Shown here piece after piece: positions 62,611 to 64,000 of a DNA stretch of 64,000 bases. Source of the stretch: Cohnella panacarvi Gsoil 349 (GTDB taxonomy: Bacteria; Bacillota; Bacilli; Paenibacillales; Paenibacillaceae); assembly GCF_000515335.1 (NCBI RefSeq), contig NZ_KI911563.1:1752056-1816055 (forward strand). Direction: 5' to 3'. The translations under genes and the position numbers were made by a program. The number at the start of each line of letters is the position of its first letter. The stretch's first letter is position 1. Below the pieces are notes generated by a model. That model saw only the letters and a program-made list of their open reading frames with translations, searched no databases and had not been told where the DNA came from.

Positions 62611-62784
62611 ACGTGCCTCCTCTTGCATGAAGTGCGGTTCTCTATCGCCTCATCCAATTACTATTCATTATCACTCTCCGAAAATCCTTCGCACGCGGTC
62701 AGGAATAGACAAATTTCGATAAAAATAGCCGCTAAGTGAGCTGATCCCCACGCATGGGTATTCAAAATATTTTCTAGCATAGCG

Positions 62785-62814
62785 AAAAGCACCTGATTTC
62801 AACATCAGGTGCTT
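62785..62814 (-). terminator. terminator of the Gly-Tyr repeat protein gene
   Basis: AGCACCTGAT pairs with ATCAGGTGCT around TTCAAC, with TTTTC on the minus strand. The gap 62611-62885 holds nothing else that I can identify. Confidence 0.8.
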
Positions 62815-62885
62815 CCGCGCTGCATATCGAAATCGCTCCGAATCTGCAGTCTCAATCCTCTGTATGATACTTCACCAGCAATGCA

Positions 62886-64000
62886 TTACCACAAGACCGA
62901 GCCCGTGATCGCTCCCATCCACTCTTCGACACTGATCGGATTTACGGCTAGCGTTGCGTTAAACGCCTCTGTATGACCATAGCCTATCGCCTGCAAATTA
63001 TTCACGATAAGCGAGCGGTCGATAGTATAGCTCCCCATTGCTCTAGTAATTTCAATGATGCTGTAACCGGCGTCTTTCATAGCGCCAAAGGCGGCTACCT
63101 CCCCCCCAGCTATATCGATCAGTCCGAAATGGATGTTCCCCATACTGAAGGTCGTATGATGGAGCGCATCGGCGATTTGAGCCACATTCGCATGGAACGG
63201 AGCCTGCTTCAGGAGATCCGCAATTTCCTTGGGCGTCGTATACCCATGAGTATTTTGCAACAATGCGCTTAGCGAGCGAAGCGACAGATGGAAATCGGCA
63301 TATAGCGTGCCTGCGGCTGTGGGAACGCTATATCCTGCATTCCGCATCGTCTCCAACACGATGGAGCATTGGGGAACGCTTGTGCTACAGTCCAGAGCAT
63401 AGTTGCCGAGACTGGCCGCGATTGCCTCGATGACATTCATGTACGTGAAAGTACTGTTTCCAGCGGAACAGGCGGGCAGATCGGCGAGAACGCCATCCGT
63501 ACAGGTTGTCATTTGTTTCAGCGCCTTCGCCATGGTCGTCATCCAAAATTCGTTCGCGACCGGCGTAAGCGCCTGATTGACGCCGGCTGCGACTTCCGGC
63601 AAATCGTATCCGTTGCTCCACAATAGCGACCCGATCTCGGCCGGCGTGTAACCGTAATTGTGCATAATCGCCGTCGCCGGGACGCGGTCTACGCCTAGTG
63701 CCTTCAGATTAATGGACAAAGTCAACGGATCATTCAGGACGCCTTCGGGGCCGTACAGTTGGATCAAAGCATCCATCGCTTGGACATTCGCCGCTTGCAA
63801 GTATCCCCTCAGCACGAACGGGTCGCTTGTACCCAGCAAGGGGACGATGTCGGCAACGGAATAACCGATCTCCTTCATGGCCTGCGTGACCGCTACATCT
63901 CCGGTTATGCCGAACACGCTCGCCAGCATAGACTTGGCGTCCGACGGCGACAGACCTATCGTGCTGCGAATAGCTGTCATCGTGTGGCGGGAACTGTAAC
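62886..64000 (-). CDS. Gly-Tyr helical repeat protein of unknown function, 5' end beyond the window
   Basis: The minus-strand frame runs from beyond the right edge to TAA at about 62886; an ATG at 63980 exists but has no ribosome site or signal peptide, so the gene probably starts outside. At least seven divergent helix-turn-helix-like units carry a Gly-Tyr: MKEIGYSVADIVPLLG, MHNYGYTPAEIGSLLW, NGYDLPEVAAGVNQ, MRNAGYSVPTAAGTL, HGYTTPKEIADLLKQ, MKDAGYSIIEITRAMG and LQAIGYGHTEAFNATL. Two cysteine pairs (TTCTDGVLADLPAC; LDCSTSVPQC) could form disulfides, so the protein may be secreted. I know similar GY-repeat proteins from Paenibacillaceae but not their job. Confidence 0.65.
   Translation of the reverse strand, partial: YSSRHTMTAIRSTIGLSPSDAKSMLASVFGITGDVAVTQAMKEIGYSVADIVPLLGTSDPFVLRGYLQAANVQAMDALIQLYGPEGVLNDPLTLSINLKALGVDRVPATAIMHNYGYTPAEIGSLLWSNGYDLPEVAAGVNQALTPVANEFWMTTMAKALKQMTTCTDGVLADLPACSAGNSTFTYMNVIEAIAASLGNYALDCSTSVPQCSIVLETMRNAGYSVPTAAGTLYADFHLSLRSLSALLQNTHGYTTPKEIADLLKQAPFHANVAQIADALHHTTFSMGNIHFGLIDIAGGEVAAFGAMKDAGYSIIEITRAMGSYTIDRSLIVNNLQAIGYGHTEAFNATLAVNPISVEEWMGAITGSVLW

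Overview
The window looks like chromosomal DNA of a moderately GC-rich, spore-forming member of the Paenibacillaceae (Cohnella- or Paenibacillus-like). The evidence is a GerA/GerC germinant receptor operon, S-layer-homology (SLH) anchored enzymes, YesM/YesN two-component regulators, Lpl/Ytc-type sugar ABC transporters, AGGAGG ribosome sites, and CcpA-type cre boxes near xylanase genes. No prophage, transposase, integrase or CRISPR-cas system was found. The genus assignment is inference.

Layout. 1-3.8 kb: end of a spore-germination operon, a tandem-repeat zone and a tRNA-Lys. 3.8-17.3 kb: an AAC(3)-like acetyltransferase, an SLH-GH18 hydrolase, a solute-binding lipoprotein coupled to a GGDEF-EAL protein, a heterodimeric ABC exporter, an AI-2E-type permease, a DNA-alkylation-repair protein and a membrane protein. 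17.3-18.9 kb: a SUMF1-fold lipoprotein and a secreted GH11 xylanase. 19.1-28.9 kb: a compact ten-gene cobalamin operon (uptake btuFCD-like, then cobT, cobU, cbiB, cobS, cobD, cobQ, cobO) behind a cobalamin riboswitch. 29.1-32.2 kb: a 1043-residue modular cell-surface GH10 xylanase. 32.4-36.1 kb: a scarred region with an internally deleted AraC paralogue, a regularly spaced palindromic repeat array, a VOC gene split by an inversion and a truncated MocR-type regulator, mixed with intact AraC, DoxX-like and PEBP genes.

36.2-46.9 kb: a plus-strand carbohydrate locus with a zinc dehydrogenase, a large uncharacterised cytoplasmic enzyme, a YesM/YesN pair, a three-gene sugar ABC importer and a beta-propeller lactonase. 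47.1-53.0 kb: a second importer (two permeases and a lipoprotein) followed by a membrane-bound AraC regulator, on the minus strand. 53.2-64.0 kb: a BtrH-like protein, a second SUMF1-fold protein, a PhnB/ArsR/SRPBCC operon, a thioredoxin-reductase-like oxidoreductase next to an Rrf2 regulator, a GH43 beta-xylosidase, a DHA2 drug-efflux pump, a DUF3592 protein and the end of a repeat-rich Gly-Tyr protein.

Taken together, GH11 and GH10 would cut xylan outside the cell, the ABC importers would bring in oligosaccharides, and GH43 would finish them in the cytoplasm; candidate cre boxes at three of these units suggest shared catabolite repression. The parts most worth a second look are the uncharacterised 644-residue enzyme in the plus-strand sugar locus, the orphan binding protein coupled to the c-di-GMP enzyme, the intergenic repeat families, the gene scars at 32-36 kb, and a promoter-like block shared by 47.0 and 54.3 kb.
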